From the NCBI GenBank assembly GCA_045222295.1, contig JBGUXP010000019.1, positions 1 through 64,000 on the forward strand: DNA of 64,000 nt, in the 5' to 3' direction. Below the pieces are notes generated by a model, which ran no database searches, was not told the origin of the DNA, and saw only the letters and a program-made list of their open reading frames with translations. Positions 15,608 through 23,029 of the stretch are shown one piece after another (the first letter of the stretch is position 1; each line of letters begins with the position of its first letter). The position numbers and the translations under genes were made by a program. The DNA comes from Colimorpha sp045222295 (GTDB taxonomy: Bacteria; Bacteroidota; Bacteroidia; Bacteroidales; P3).

Positions 15608-16927
15608 ATGTTTGAGAACCTTAGTAGCAAGATAGAGAAAGCGTTACATACCCTTCGTGGTAAAGGGTCGATTACTGATATCAATGTTGCGGAGACTGTT
15701 AAAGAGGTGCGCAAGGCCCTCTTGGATGCCGACGTAAGCTATCCCATCGCCAAGGAGTTCACCGACAAGGTGAAGGCTGAGGCTATGGGTCGCAATGTTA
15801 TCCAAAGCATCGAACCAGGCCAGTTGATGGTGAAGATTGTGCACGAGAAGCTTACCGAGCTCATGGGCTCCGAGGCGGTGGAAATCAACGTCAAGGGACA
15901 GCCTGCCATCGTGCTTATCGCGGGTCTGCAAGGTTCCGGTAAGACGACCTTCAGCGCCAAGCTGGCCAACTACTTGAAAACCAAGAAGGGCAAGAACGTG
16001 ATGCTGGTGGCTGGCGACGTCTACCGTCCCGCCGCTATCAGCCAGTTGCAGACGCTGGGTGAGCAGGTTCAGGTGCCGGTCTACACCGAGGAGGGTAGCA
16101 AGAATCCTGTGGAGATTGCCAAACATGCTGTCAACGAGGCCAAAGGCCGTGGCTACAACGTGGTTATCGTCGATACCGCTGGCCGTCTGGCTGTCGACGA
16201 GGAGATGATGGACGAGATTGCCGCCCTCAAGAAGGAGCTGCAGCCGCAGGAGACCCTTTTCGTGGTTGACTCGATGACCGGTCAGGATGCCGTGAATACG
16301 GCCAAGGCTTTCAACGACAGGATTGATTTCGACGGTGTTGTGTTGACGAAACTCGATGGTGACACCCGTGGCGGTGCAGCCCTCACCATCCGATATACGG
16401 TTCAGAAACCCATCAAGTTCGTCGGTATCGGCGAGAAGATGGATGCCCTCGACGTGTTCCACCCCGACCGTATGGCCAACCGTATTCTCGGCATGGGCGA
16501 CGTGGTCTCCCTCGTGGAGCGCGCCCAGGAGCAGTACGACGAAGCAGAGGCAAGGAAGATTTCCAAGAAGTTGATGCACAACGAGTACAACTTCGAGGAT
16601 TTTCTGTCGCAGATAGCTCAAATCAAGAAGATGGGTTCGATGAAGGATCTCATCGGGATGATTCCGGGAATGGATAAGCTGACTAAGAATGTAGAGATTG
16701 GAGACGATGCTTTTGTGCCTATCGAGTCGATGATTGGCTCGATGACACCCTATGAGCGCCAGAACCCGTCGTGCCTCAACGGCAGCCGCAAGCAGCGTAT
16801 CGCTGCTGGTAGTGGTCGCAGCATCCAGGAACTTAACCGTTTCCTGAAACAGTTTGAGGACACTCGCAAGATGATGAAGATGGTCTCCAAGAATGGCGGC
16901 AAATTGCCAATACGCAAACGCAGGTAA
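15608..16927 (+). CDS. ffh: Signal recognition particle protein Ffh (SRP54)
   Basis: GTPase of the signal recognition particle; binds the signal sequences of nascent membrane proteins and, with the SRP RNA and FtsY, delivers ribosomes to the translocon. The 439-residue protein has the N-terminal four-helix bundle, the G domain with GLQGSGKTT (106-114), VDTAGR and TKLDGD, and the C-terminal M domain. The Met-rich tail beyond the M domain is short and ends in KLPIRKRR, as is usual in Bacteroidota. It has its own promoter and is followed after 75 bp by folD. Confidence 0.97.
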   Translation: MFENLSSKIEKALHTLRGKGSITDINVAETVKEVRKALLDADVSYPIAKEFTDKVKAEAMGRNVIQSIEPGQLMVKIVHEKLTELMGSEAVEINVKGQPAIVLIAGLQGSGKTTFSAKLANYLKTKKGKNVMLVAGDVYRPAAISQLQTLGEQVQVPVYTEEGSKNPVEIAKHAVNEAKGRGYNVVIVDTAGRLAVDEEMMDEIAALKKELQPQETLFVVDSMTGQDAVNTAKAFNDRIDFDGVVLTKLDGDTRGGAALTIRYTVQKPIKFVGIGEKMDALDVFHPDRMANRILGMGDVVSLVERAQEQYDEAEARKISKKLMHNEYNFEDFLSQIAQIKKMGSMKDLIGMIPGMDKLTKNVEIGDDAFVPIESMIGSMTPYERQNPSCLNGSRKQRIAAGSGRSIQELNRFLKQFEDTRKMMKMVSKNGGKLPIRKRR

Positions 16928-17002
16928 TGAAAACAACAAAAACAACGTTTTTTTTGATTAGGTTGTCCAAGTTGTCCGGGTTGTTTTAAAATATATAATG
17001 AT

Positions 17003-17881
17003 ATGACAGAATTATTAGATGGCAAGGCGTTGGCCTTGCAGATTAAAGATGAGATAGCCAATGAGGTGCGCAAGCTGACTCAAGACGGTCACCGTGCCCC
17101 TCATCTGGCCGCAGTAATCGTGGGCGAGGACGGGGCCAGCATGACCTACGTCGCCAACAAGGAGAAATCCTCCCACGAGGTGGGTTTCACTTCGAGTGTC
17201 TATCGCATGAGCGAGAAGACCACAGAGAAACAGCTGCTTGAGACCATCGATTTCCTCAACAATGACCCTGATATCGACGGATTTATCGTGCAGCTGCCGC
17301 TACCCAAGCACATCAACGAGCAGAAGGTCATCGACGCCATCTCGCCCGACAAGGACGTGGACGGCTTCACACCCATCAACATCGGTCGCATGGTGCTGGG
17401 CGAGGATTGCTTCGTGCCCGCCACGCCGATGGGCATCTGCACTCTGCTGAAACGCTATGGAATCGAGACCGCTGGCAAGCATTGTGTGGTGCTGGGCCGA
17501 TCGAATATCGTGGGTACCCCTGCCGCCAACCTGTTGAGTCGTAAGGGATTCGACTGCACGGTGACCATGTGCCACAGCAAGACACAGAACCTCAAAACGC
17601 TCTGCCTCCAGGCCGACATCCTTGTGGTGGCCATCGGCAAGCCCGAGTTCGTCACTGAGGATATGGTGAAAGAGGGTGCCGTGGTAATCGATGTGGGTAT
17701 CCATCGCGTGCCTGATGCCACGAAGAAGAATGGCTATCGTGTCATTGGCGACGTGAAGCATTCGGAAGTCGACAAGAAATGCAGCTGGGTGACACCCGTA
17801 CCCGGCGGCGTGGGACCGCTGACCATCGTGTCGCTCCTGCAGAATACGCTCCAAGCCTACCACCGTCATGAGCAGAGATAG
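17003..17881 (+). CDS. folD: Bifunctional methylenetetrahydrofolate dehydrogenase/cyclohydrolase FolD
   Basis: Interconverts 5,10-methylene-, methenyl- and 10-formyl-tetrahydrofolate in one-carbon metabolism. The 292-residue length is typical. Family motifs seen are GFIVQLPLPKH (around residue 95), the DVDGFTPINIG loop, the dinucleotide-binding stretch VVLGRSNIVGTPAA and the C-terminal TPVPGGVGPLT. The conserved catalytic Lys is expected in the YVANKEK segment (about residues 50-56). It is followed directly by a terminator shared with a convergent lipoprotein gene. A GTTGTCC-word stretch (16961-16982) lies in the gap after ffh. Confidence 0.97.
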   Translation: MTELLDGKALALQIKDEIANEVRKLTQDGHRAPHLAAVIVGEDGASMTYVANKEKSSHEVGFTSSVYRMSEKTTEKQLLETIDFLNNDPDIDGFIVQLPLPKHINEQKVIDAISPDKDVDGFTPINIGRMVLGEDCFVPATPMGICTLLKRYGIETAGKHCVVLGRSNIVGTPAANLLSRKGFDCTVTMCHSKTQNLKTLCLQADILVVAIGKPEFVTEDMVKEGAVVIDVGIHRVPDATKKNGYRVIGDVKHSEVDKKCSWVTPVPGGVGPLTIVSLLQNTLQAYHRHEQR

Positions 17882-17886
17882 AAACA

Positions 17887-17922
17887 AAAGAAGCCGCTTT
17901 CAAACTGAAGGCGGCTTTCTTT
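17887..17922. terminator. Bidirectional terminator between folD and a convergent lipoprotein gene
   Basis: AAGAAGCCGC pairs with GCGGCTTTCTT, flanked by A-rich sequence on the left and T-rich on the right, so it can serve both strands. Confidence 0.8.
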
Positions 17923-17938
17923 TTTATTGAGTATTGAT

Positions 17939-18415
17939 TTACTGCTGGATGATGTAGTTGATGGGAGCAGTGGCAACGATGCGGAAGTCCATGTTGGGAG
18001 TGGCAAGACCTAAATTGGGTATGGCGCCATCCATGTCCTGCATAATGATTGTTACGCGTCCCACCTCAAAGTCAAAGCGGAGATTTTCAGTGGCGAAATC
18101 GGTCGACCCGTCGCTATAGGTCACGAACCCCAGCGGGTAGACATAGGGGAGAGGGTTTTGGCGGCCGTTGTCATAGACATAAACATTGATGTTGCCGTCG
18201 TAGACCACATGGTCAGTGAGGACATCCCAGTCGATGGTGCAATAGGCATAGCTGACGGTGGGGTCGTTGGTGACCCAGTCGGTGCCTTTCACGGTGACTT
18301 CTTTTACGCGAGTGCCGGAACTCTCGAGGTAGGCATCTTGGGGTTCCTTGTGGCACGAGGAGACTGTCAGCCCGAAGGTGGCGGCGACCAGTATCAAAAG
18401 GGCGGTTCTTTTCAT
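17939..18415 (-). CDS. Small secreted lipoprotein, unknown function
   Basis: A 158-residue protein with a lipoprotein signal peptide ending in SSC (Cys about residue 21). The mature part looks beta-rich, with a repeated Tyr/Val pattern (YAYCTIDWDV, GNINVYVYDNG). No domain is recognised with confidence. It stands alone, with its own -7 box at 18453-18446 and the shared terminator downstream. Confidence 0.7.
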   Translation of the reverse strand: MKRTALLILVAATFGLTVSSCHKEPQDAYLESSGTRVKEVTVKGTDWVTNDPTVSYAYCTIDWDVLTDHVVYDGNINVYVYDNGRQNPLPYVYPLGFVTYSDGSTDFATENLRFDFEVGRVTIIMQDMDGAIPNLGLATPNMDFRIVATAPINYIIQQ

Positions 18416-18445
18416 TGTTTTTTTTGTTTTTTGTTATTTCGGTTG

Positions 18446-18453
18446 CAAAGATA
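18446..18453 (-). promoter_or_regulatory. -7 box for the 158-residue lipoprotein
   Basis: On the minus strand TATCTTTG followed by CAACC; the start codon is about 30 bp downstream. Confidence 0.7.
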
Positions 18454-18631
18454 CAGAAAAAAACGGTAGGAAAATTCTCTTTCCCAAGAATATTTTTCCG
18501 AAGGATGGTTTGCGCGCTGGTTTCTAAAATGTTAAAAAAAGTGTTAAGTGAAAAAAAAATTTCTTGCGACGTAACATTTTCAATTTTTCTGCGTTATAGA
18601 ATCAAAAATTAGGTGTAAAATAAGGTGAAGT

Positions 18632-19492
18632 ATGAGACAACTGAAGATTACCCATTCGATTACCAACCGCGATATCAAGTCGTTGGATAAATACTTGCAG
18701 GACATCTGCAGTGAGGAGCTGCTGACGCCCGAGCAGGAGGTGCAACTGGCGCAACGCATCAAGCAAGGCGACCAGGCAGCGTTGGAGCGCCTCACCAAGG
18801 CCAACCTGCGCTTTGTGGTGTCGGTGGCTAAGCAATACCAGAACCAGGGCCTTTCATTGCCCGACCTTATCAATGAGGGCAATGTGGGACTTATTAAGGC
18901 TGCCAAACGCTTCGACGAGACGCGCGGATTCAAATTTATTTCTTATGCCGTGTGGTGGATTCGCCAGAGCATCCTCCAGGCTATTGCTGAAAACAGCCGC
19001 ATTGTGCGTCTGCCCTCCAACCAGCTCGGAGCCCTCAATAAATTGAAAAAGGAAATCTCCAAGCTGGAACAGCAGTTGGAGCGTCCGCCATCAGAGGAAG
19101 AGCTGGCCGAGCTGCTCGATATCCCTGAGGATAAGATTAAGGCTATCATGGGTATCAGTGGCCGCCATGTTTCCATTGACGCCCCTCTGGCCAGCGACGA
19201 GGATGTCAACTTCGTCGACGTGCTGCCGAACGAGGATACCCCTCCCACCGACAGCAAACTGATGCAGGAGTCGCTCTCTCAAGAGATTGAGCGCAGTCTC
19301 TCCACACTGACCGAATACGAGCGCGAGGTCATCAAGATGTATTTCGGTATCGGCCTGCCTCACCCACTGAGCCTTGACGAGATTGCCATGAAGTTCAACC
19401 TCACTCGCGAGCGTGTGCGTCAAATCAAGGAGAAAGGCATCAAACGCCTCAAATCCAGCAGTAAGAGCAAGCACCTGAAAGCCTATTTGTAG
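18632..19492 (+). CDS. rpoD: Primary RNA polymerase sigma factor (RpoD/SigA)
   Basis: Housekeeping sigma factor. At 286 residues it is the short form typical of Bacteroidota, lacking a long region 1.1. Region 2 is plain: NLRFVVSVAKQYQNQGL through KFISYAVWWIRQSI. Regions 3 and 4 follow, with the helix-turn-helix LTRERVRQIKEKGI near residue 260. This factor family reads the TAnnTTTG/TTTG promoters seen throughout the window. The stop codon TAG shares its G with the GTG start of rsmG. No clear promoter was identified in the AT-rich 216-bp gap upstream. Confidence 0.96.
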   Translation: MRQLKITHSITNRDIKSLDKYLQDICSEELLTPEQEVQLAQRIKQGDQAALERLTKANLRFVVSVAKQYQNQGLSLPDLINEGNVGLIKAAKRFDETRGFKFISYAVWWIRQSILQAIAENSRIVRLPSNQLGALNKLKKEISKLEQQLERPPSEEELAELLDIPEDKIKAIMGISGRHVSIDAPLASDEDVNFVDVLPNEDTPPTDSKLMQESLSQEIERSLSTLTEYEREVIKMYFGIGLPHPLSLDEIAMKFNLTRERVRQIKEKGIKRLKSSSKSKHLKAYL

Positions 19493-20115
19493 TGGATATC
19501 ATTTTAAAATATTTTCCGGAATTGACAGAGCGGCAGCGTGAGCAGTTTGCCGCTCTGTTGCCTTTGTACGAGGAGTGGAACGCGCAGATTAATGTTATCT
19601 CGCGTAAGGATATGGAGCATTTCTATGAGCACCATGTGCTGCACTCGTTGGCCATTGCCAAGGTGATGCGCTTTGCCTCGATGAGCGAGGTGCTCGATGT
19701 CGGTACTGGCGGCGGCTTTCCCGGTGTGCCGTTGGCCATCATGTTCCCCGATGCCCGTTTTACGCTTATCGACTCCATTGGAAAAAAGATTAAGGTGGTC
19801 TCCGATGTCATCGACCGTCTGGAGTTGACCAATTCCACGGCTATGCAGATTCGTGCCGAGCAATTGGAAGGAGAGTACGATTTTGTAGTGTCCCGTGCCG
19901 TTACCACACTTGGCGAGTTTGTACCGTGGGTGAAGAAAAAGATTTCCAAGAGCCAGTACAACGACTTGCGCAATGGAATTCTGTATCTAAAAGGTGGCGA
20001 TCTCACTAAAGAACTCTTCACTTTCCGCCATAAAGTAAAGACTTGGGATATTTCTGACTTCTTCAATGAGGAGTTTTTTGAAACAAAAAAGGTGATTTAT
20101 CTGCCTATAAATTAG
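19492..20115 (+). CDS. rsmG: 16S rRNA (guanine-N7) methyltransferase RsmG
   Basis: Methylates G527 of 16S rRNA using S-adenosylmethionine. The SAM-binding motif VLDVGTGGGFPGVPLAI and the later VVSRAVTTLGEFVPW motif identify the family; 207 residues is standard. The start is GTG at 19492, overlapping the rpoD stop by one base (TAGTG), which points to coupled translation. No upstream in-frame alternative is possible without entering rpoD. Pairing with rpoD is uncommon, since in many bacteria rsmG lies near mnmG and parAB. Confidence 0.95.
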   Translation: MDIILKYFPELTERQREQFAALLPLYEEWNAQINVISRKDMEHFYEHHVLHSLAIAKVMRFASMSEVLDVGTGGGFPGVPLAIMFPDARFTLIDSIGKKIKVVSDVIDRLELTNSTAMQIRAEQLEGEYDFVVSRAVTTLGEFVPWVKKKISKSQYNDLRNGILYLKGGDLTKELFTFRHKVKTWDISDFFNEEFFETKKVIYLPIN

Positions 20116-20177
20116 AGATATTTGTTTTTTTTTTTTGATATAATGAAAAAAAACTTCGTTATATTGAATAATATTCG

Positions 20178-20185
20178 TATCTTTG
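20178..20185 (+). promoter_or_regulatory. -7 box for the 73-residue lipoprotein
   Basis: TATCTTTG followed by CACCC; the coding start is about 49 bp downstream. The sequence at the -33 position is TTCG rather than TTTG. Confidence 0.7.
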
Positions 20186-20233
20186 CACCCGTTTTAAACA
20201 CTAATTTAACTATTAATTAAAAATTTTCAAAAA

Positions 20234-20455
20234 ATGAAAAAAGTAATGATCGTGGCAGCCGTTGCTCTGGTTTTCGGAATGGTTGGCTGCAGCAAGAAAG
20301 TGGACTGCAAATGCACTATTACTCAGACCATGGATGGTGAGGTCGTTGGAACTTCTGAGGCTACCTACAATGATGTAGAGGGTAGTTGTGACGATGTCAA
20401 AATTGATCAGCAAATGATGGGTTATTCCGCGACCTTGAATTGCAAGGAAATCTAA
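20234..20455 (+). CDS. Small cysteine-containing lipoprotein
   Basis: A 73-residue protein with a lipoprotein signal peptide (lipobox MVGC, Cys about 19) and a short mature part with four further cysteines (KVDCKCTI, GSCDD, LNCKE) that could form two disulfides. No family is recognised. It is a one-gene unit with its own promoter and a strong terminator, which suggests substantial expression. Function unknown. Confidence 0.75.
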   Translation: MKKVMIVAAVALVFGMVGCSKKVDCKCTITQTMDGEVVGTSEATYNDVEGSCDDVKIDQQMMGYSATLNCKEI

Positions 20456-20473
20456 ATTTCCAATATTTAGATC

Positions 20474-20505
20474 AGGGGCATGAAAGAATTTCATGCCCCT
20501 TTTTT
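20474..20505. terminator. Strong terminator between the small lipoprotein and beta-mannosidase
   Basis: AGGGGCATGAAA pairs with TTTCATGCCCCT, followed by six T. It lies between convergent genes and overlaps the 3' end of the minus-strand gene by 2 bp. Confidence 0.9.
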
Positions 20506-22552
20506 ATTTTGTATATAGGCTGTTGAGGGTACGAACAGTCACCTTGATATTAGATATATCGATTTTCGGGTCGTTGGGGATAAGTGTGGTGGTGACGCTC
20601 TCTCCGGCTTTGAGGTCAAAGAAGTTGCGGGAGAAGTGTCCATTGATATGGGGAACGGTTTCAATGTATACGTCGTAGAGGTCGGTTTCGGCCGCTATCG
20701 TGACCTCCAATTTTGAATTTCTTATTTTGAATTTTGAATTGTACTTGGGCTTCTGATAGGTGCGGTTCTTGGGATAGACGCTGTAGTATTGTTGCCATTT
20801 TTTACGCTCCACGCTCCACGTTCCATATTCCGCTTTATACAAGGCTTGTGCACGGTAATGTAGAGCTTTCCAGTTTCCATAATAGTCGATGGATGACCAT
20901 GAGGCTACAGGCCAGCAGTCGTTGAGCTGCCAATAGAGGGTCCCCATACAATGGACCGCCGGCATCCTGCCGGCATCTATATGACAAAAAATGCCATATC
21001 CAACGCCCCAGGCTTGCAGAAGCTGGCTGACATAGCAGAAGTCCTCAAGACTGAGACTTTTGCTGTCAAATCCGTAGTACTGTCGCATGGCCTTGTCGAT
21101 AATCTCACGACCGCGGGGATGTTTTTGGTGGCTGCGCAGGGTGGGGGAGTCGATATAGAGTTGGTTCTCTGGGCAGAACTGCTTGATGGTGCTTATCATC
21201 GGATAACTCTGGAAGCCGTACTCGCTCATGAAGCGGCCGGTCTTCTCGGCATATTTCTCGAAAGGTTCCTCGCCCCACCAGACACCCCAATAATGACTGT
21301 CGCCATGGGTGACGCATTCGGGATGCCCCCAGCCGTAGAGCGGCGAGGTGGTGATGTAGGGGCGATGCAGAGGGTCGCAGTCGCGGACGGCTTGCGCCAA
21401 TATACTATAGTCACTATAGTTACTATAGGGGCTATAGCCGAAGATGGTGTCCATGGCTTTTTCCAGGCGTTGCCGCTGCTCGGGAGTCCAATTGTATACT
21501 CCCTGCCAGCCCCAGTCTTCCCAGCCGTTCTTCACCTCGTTGTTTCCGCACCAGAGGACCACGCAGGGGTGCTTGGCGATACGGGTGATGTTCTGGTAGG
21601 CTTCCTTTTTGATGCTCTCTAGCATTTCGAGGTTGTCGGGGTAGAGCATGGTGCTGAAGTTGAAATCCATCCAAACCATTAGGCCCAGTGAGTCGCAGAG
21701 GTCGAAGAAGTAGTCGTGTTCGTAGATTCCGCCGCCCCACACGCGCAGCATGTTGAAGCCCGCCTCCTTGGCCGAGGTGAGCAGCAGGCGGTAGCGGTCG
21801 CGATTGGCCTTGTTGTCAACAGGGAAGCTGTGCACGGGAATCCAGTTGGCACCTTTGATGAAGAGGGGCTTGCCGTCGCGGTAGAAGGTGAAGCTCTGAC
21901 CAATGGAGTCTTGCTCCTGTCGGAGTTCCACCGGAGCCTCCGGATGATCCGGAGTTTCCGGAACATCCGGCTTCCAGTTTGTGATATACACCGGCTTCCA
22001 GATGCCGCAGGTGGGTAGCTTGGGGCCCCAGTCCCAGCCCTGCTGGTAGGGCGCAATGCGCGTGAATGCCCGCCGGTCGGGAAGAGATATACCGTAAGCA
22101 TCCTCTCGAATTGAATCGTTCAGTGGTGTGAATCGGACTTTTATCCTATAGTTGCACGGCTCATCTTCACGGGGAATGGGGAATGTGTATTGGACAAACA
22201 TGTTGTCGGCGGTTCCAACAGAGTGTTCATTGATAAATATCTCAGCATTTCCAGCCAAGCCCTCAAACACTATCCAAAGGGAGTCTCCTTTGGGCAAATC
22301 CCCACTATACACTTCGGTGAGGTATGTCCATGGCAGTTGCGACACCCATTGTGCTGAATCCTCGTATGTATTGATATAGGGGTCGTTGATTTGTTTATTA
22401 GACATTAGGTCTGTATGTATAAAACCTGGTACATGGGCACTTGCGTAATTGTCAGTGTTTGAGTAGTACCAGTCGGTCAGTTCCACCCGGTCGGGTTTTG
22501 TGGCACAGGCCGCAAACAGCAATGGCAAAGCAACCAGAAAAAGTCTTTTCAT
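20504..22552 (-). CDS. GH2 beta-mannosidase-like lipoprotein lacking the usual second beta-sandwich domain
   Basis: Probably releases mannose from beta-mannosides at the cell surface or periplasm. The 682-residue protein has a lipoprotein signal (AAC, about residue 16), the N-terminal jelly-roll with APYQQGWDWGPKLPTCGIW, and a TIM barrel with acid/base E339 (CGNNEVKNG) and nucleophile E444 (MSEYGFQSYP). Family members usually run about 850 residues with an Ig-like domain before the barrel. Here only about 40 residues separate the jelly-roll (ending near 188) from FIKGANWIP (about 231), and the junction is a TCCGGA-word array. Further repeats are inserted at residues about 373-382 and 525-534 and near the C-terminus. 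Whether it is active is uncertain. It is the last gene of the hydF unit. Confidence 0.82.
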   Translation of the reverse strand: MKRLFLVALPLLFAACATKPDRVELTDWYYSNTDNYASAHVPGFIHTDLMSNKQINDPYINTYEDSAQWVSQLPWTYLTEVYSGDLPKGDSLWIVFEGLAGNAEIFINEHSVGTADNMFVQYTFPIPREDEPCNYRIKVRFTPLNDSIREDAYGISLPDRRAFTRIAPYQQGWDWGPKLPTCGIWKPVYITNWKPDVPETPDHPEAPVELRQEQDSIGQSFTFYRDGKPLFIKGANWIPVHSFPVDNKANRDRYRLLLTSAKEAGFNMLRVWGGGIYEHDYFFDLCDSLGLMVWMDFNFSTMLYPDNLEMLESIKKEAYQNITRIAKHPCVVLWCGNNEVKNGWEDWGWQGVYNWTPEQRQRLEKAMDTIFGYSPYSNYSDYSILAQAVRDCDPLHRPYITTSPLYGWGHPECVTHGDSHYWGVWWGEEPFEKYAEKTGRFMSEYGFQSYPMISTIKQFCPENQLYIDSPTLRSHQKHPRGREIIDKAMRQYYGFDSKSLSLEDFCYVSQLLQAWGVGYGIFCHIDAGRMPAVHCMGTLYWQLNDCWPVASWSSIDYYGNWKALHYRAQALYKAEYGTWSVERKKWQQYYSVYPKNRTYQKPKYNSKFKIRNSKLEVTIAAETDLYDVYIETVPHINGHFSRNFFDLKAGESVTTTLIPNDPKIDISNIKVTVRTLNSLYTK
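20709..20741 (-). repeat. TTTTGAATT-word array in the beta-mannosidase gene
   Basis: Tandem AATTTTGAATT/ATTTTGAATT words encode YNSKFKIRNSKLEV near the C-terminus. Confidence 0.65.
20803..20831 (-). repeat. GCTCCAC-word array in the beta-mannosidase gene
   Basis: ACGCTCCACGCTCCACGTTCC encodes YGTWSVERK; the vocabulary is like that at 10459-10500 in the glucan synthase gene. Confidence 0.6.
20951..20980 (-). repeat. GATGCCGGCAGGATGCCGGCGGTCC palindromic repeat, in frame
   Basis: Read on the minus strand this element encodes IDAGRMPAVH inside the beta-mannosidase, just before the conserved CMGTLYWQLNDCWP. In typical relatives that motif is preceded by a helix ending RRAMPY. Confidence 0.75.
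21405..21437 (-). repeat. Nine-base periodic CTATAG array in the beta-mannosidase gene
   Basis: CTATAG occurs four times with exact 9-bp spacing (21405, 21414, 21423, 21432), so it adds YSP-YSN-YSD-YS without disturbing the frame. Confidence 0.8.
21931..21971 (-). repeat. TCCGGA-word array at the missing-domain junction
   Basis: Repeated palindromic TCCGGA words spaced by 3-4 bases encode the proline-rich KPDVPETPDHPEAPV at about residues 194-208, exactly where the second beta-sandwich domain of GH2 beta-mannosidases should be. Confidence 0.75.
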
Positions 22553-22565
22553 TTATTTTGTTTTT

Positions 22566-22628
22566 TCAATCAGAACAAAAAGACCGAAAAGAAAATTCTG
22601 ATAGTTCTGATGGTTCTGATTGAGATTA
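22566..22628. repeat. TCAATCAGAAC inverted-repeat element, copy 2 (intergenic)
   Basis: CAATCAGAAC (22568-22577) and GTTCTGATTG (22613-22622) form the stem; the interior carries extra TTCTGAT words. It fills most of the 77-bp gap between the DUF486 and beta-mannosidase genes. Confidence 0.8.
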
Positions 22629-22629
22629 A

Positions 22630-23007
22630 CTACTTTGTTTTCCAGAAGGCAAAGACCACGGCGAGGATGATGCAACCGAAACTGACGATATGGTTCCAGC
22701 GGATAGGTTCGCCTTTGAAGATGGTGGCCACGATAACCGTGAAGACCGTCAGCGAGATGCACTCCTGGATAATCTTCAGCTCCATCAAGGAGAAGGGGCC
22801 GCCGGTAATCTGGCTGCCGATGCGGTTGGCGGGAATCATAACGAAATATTCTAACAACGCTACACCCCACGACAGCAGGATGATGAGGATGAGCGGCCAG
22901 TCCTTGGTGACGTTCATCTGCTCGAGTTTGAGGTTGCCATACCAGGCCAGCGTCATGAAGACGTTGCTCACCACGAGCAACAATATTGAGATTAATCCTT
23001 TTGACAT
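22630..23007 (-). CDS. DUF486-family small membrane protein (DMT-like)
   Basis: A 125-residue inner-membrane protein with four hydrophobic segments, matching the DUF486 family, which resembles half of a drug/metabolite transporter. The conserved features seen are the N-terminal LLVVSNVFMTLAWYGNLK, the central WGVALLEYFVMIPANRIG and the ITGGPFSLMELKIIQE stretch. No substrate is known. It sits 22 bp after cinA in the hydF-folA-cinA unit. Its C-terminus is followed directly by an inverted-repeat element. Confidence 0.85.
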   Translation of the reverse strand: MSKGLISILLLVVSNVFMTLAWYGNLKLEQMNVTKDWPLILIILLSWGVALLEYFVMIPANRIGSQITGGPFSLMELKIIQECISLTVFTVIVATIFKGEPIRWNHIVSFGCIILAVVFAFWKTK

Positions 23008-23029
23008 GCTTCTTTCTTTTTATCTCAAT

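Noticed and set aside
15644..16945. 433-codon open frame antisense to ffh
   Set aside because: Shadow of ffh; the His/Leu-rich translation resembles no protein family.
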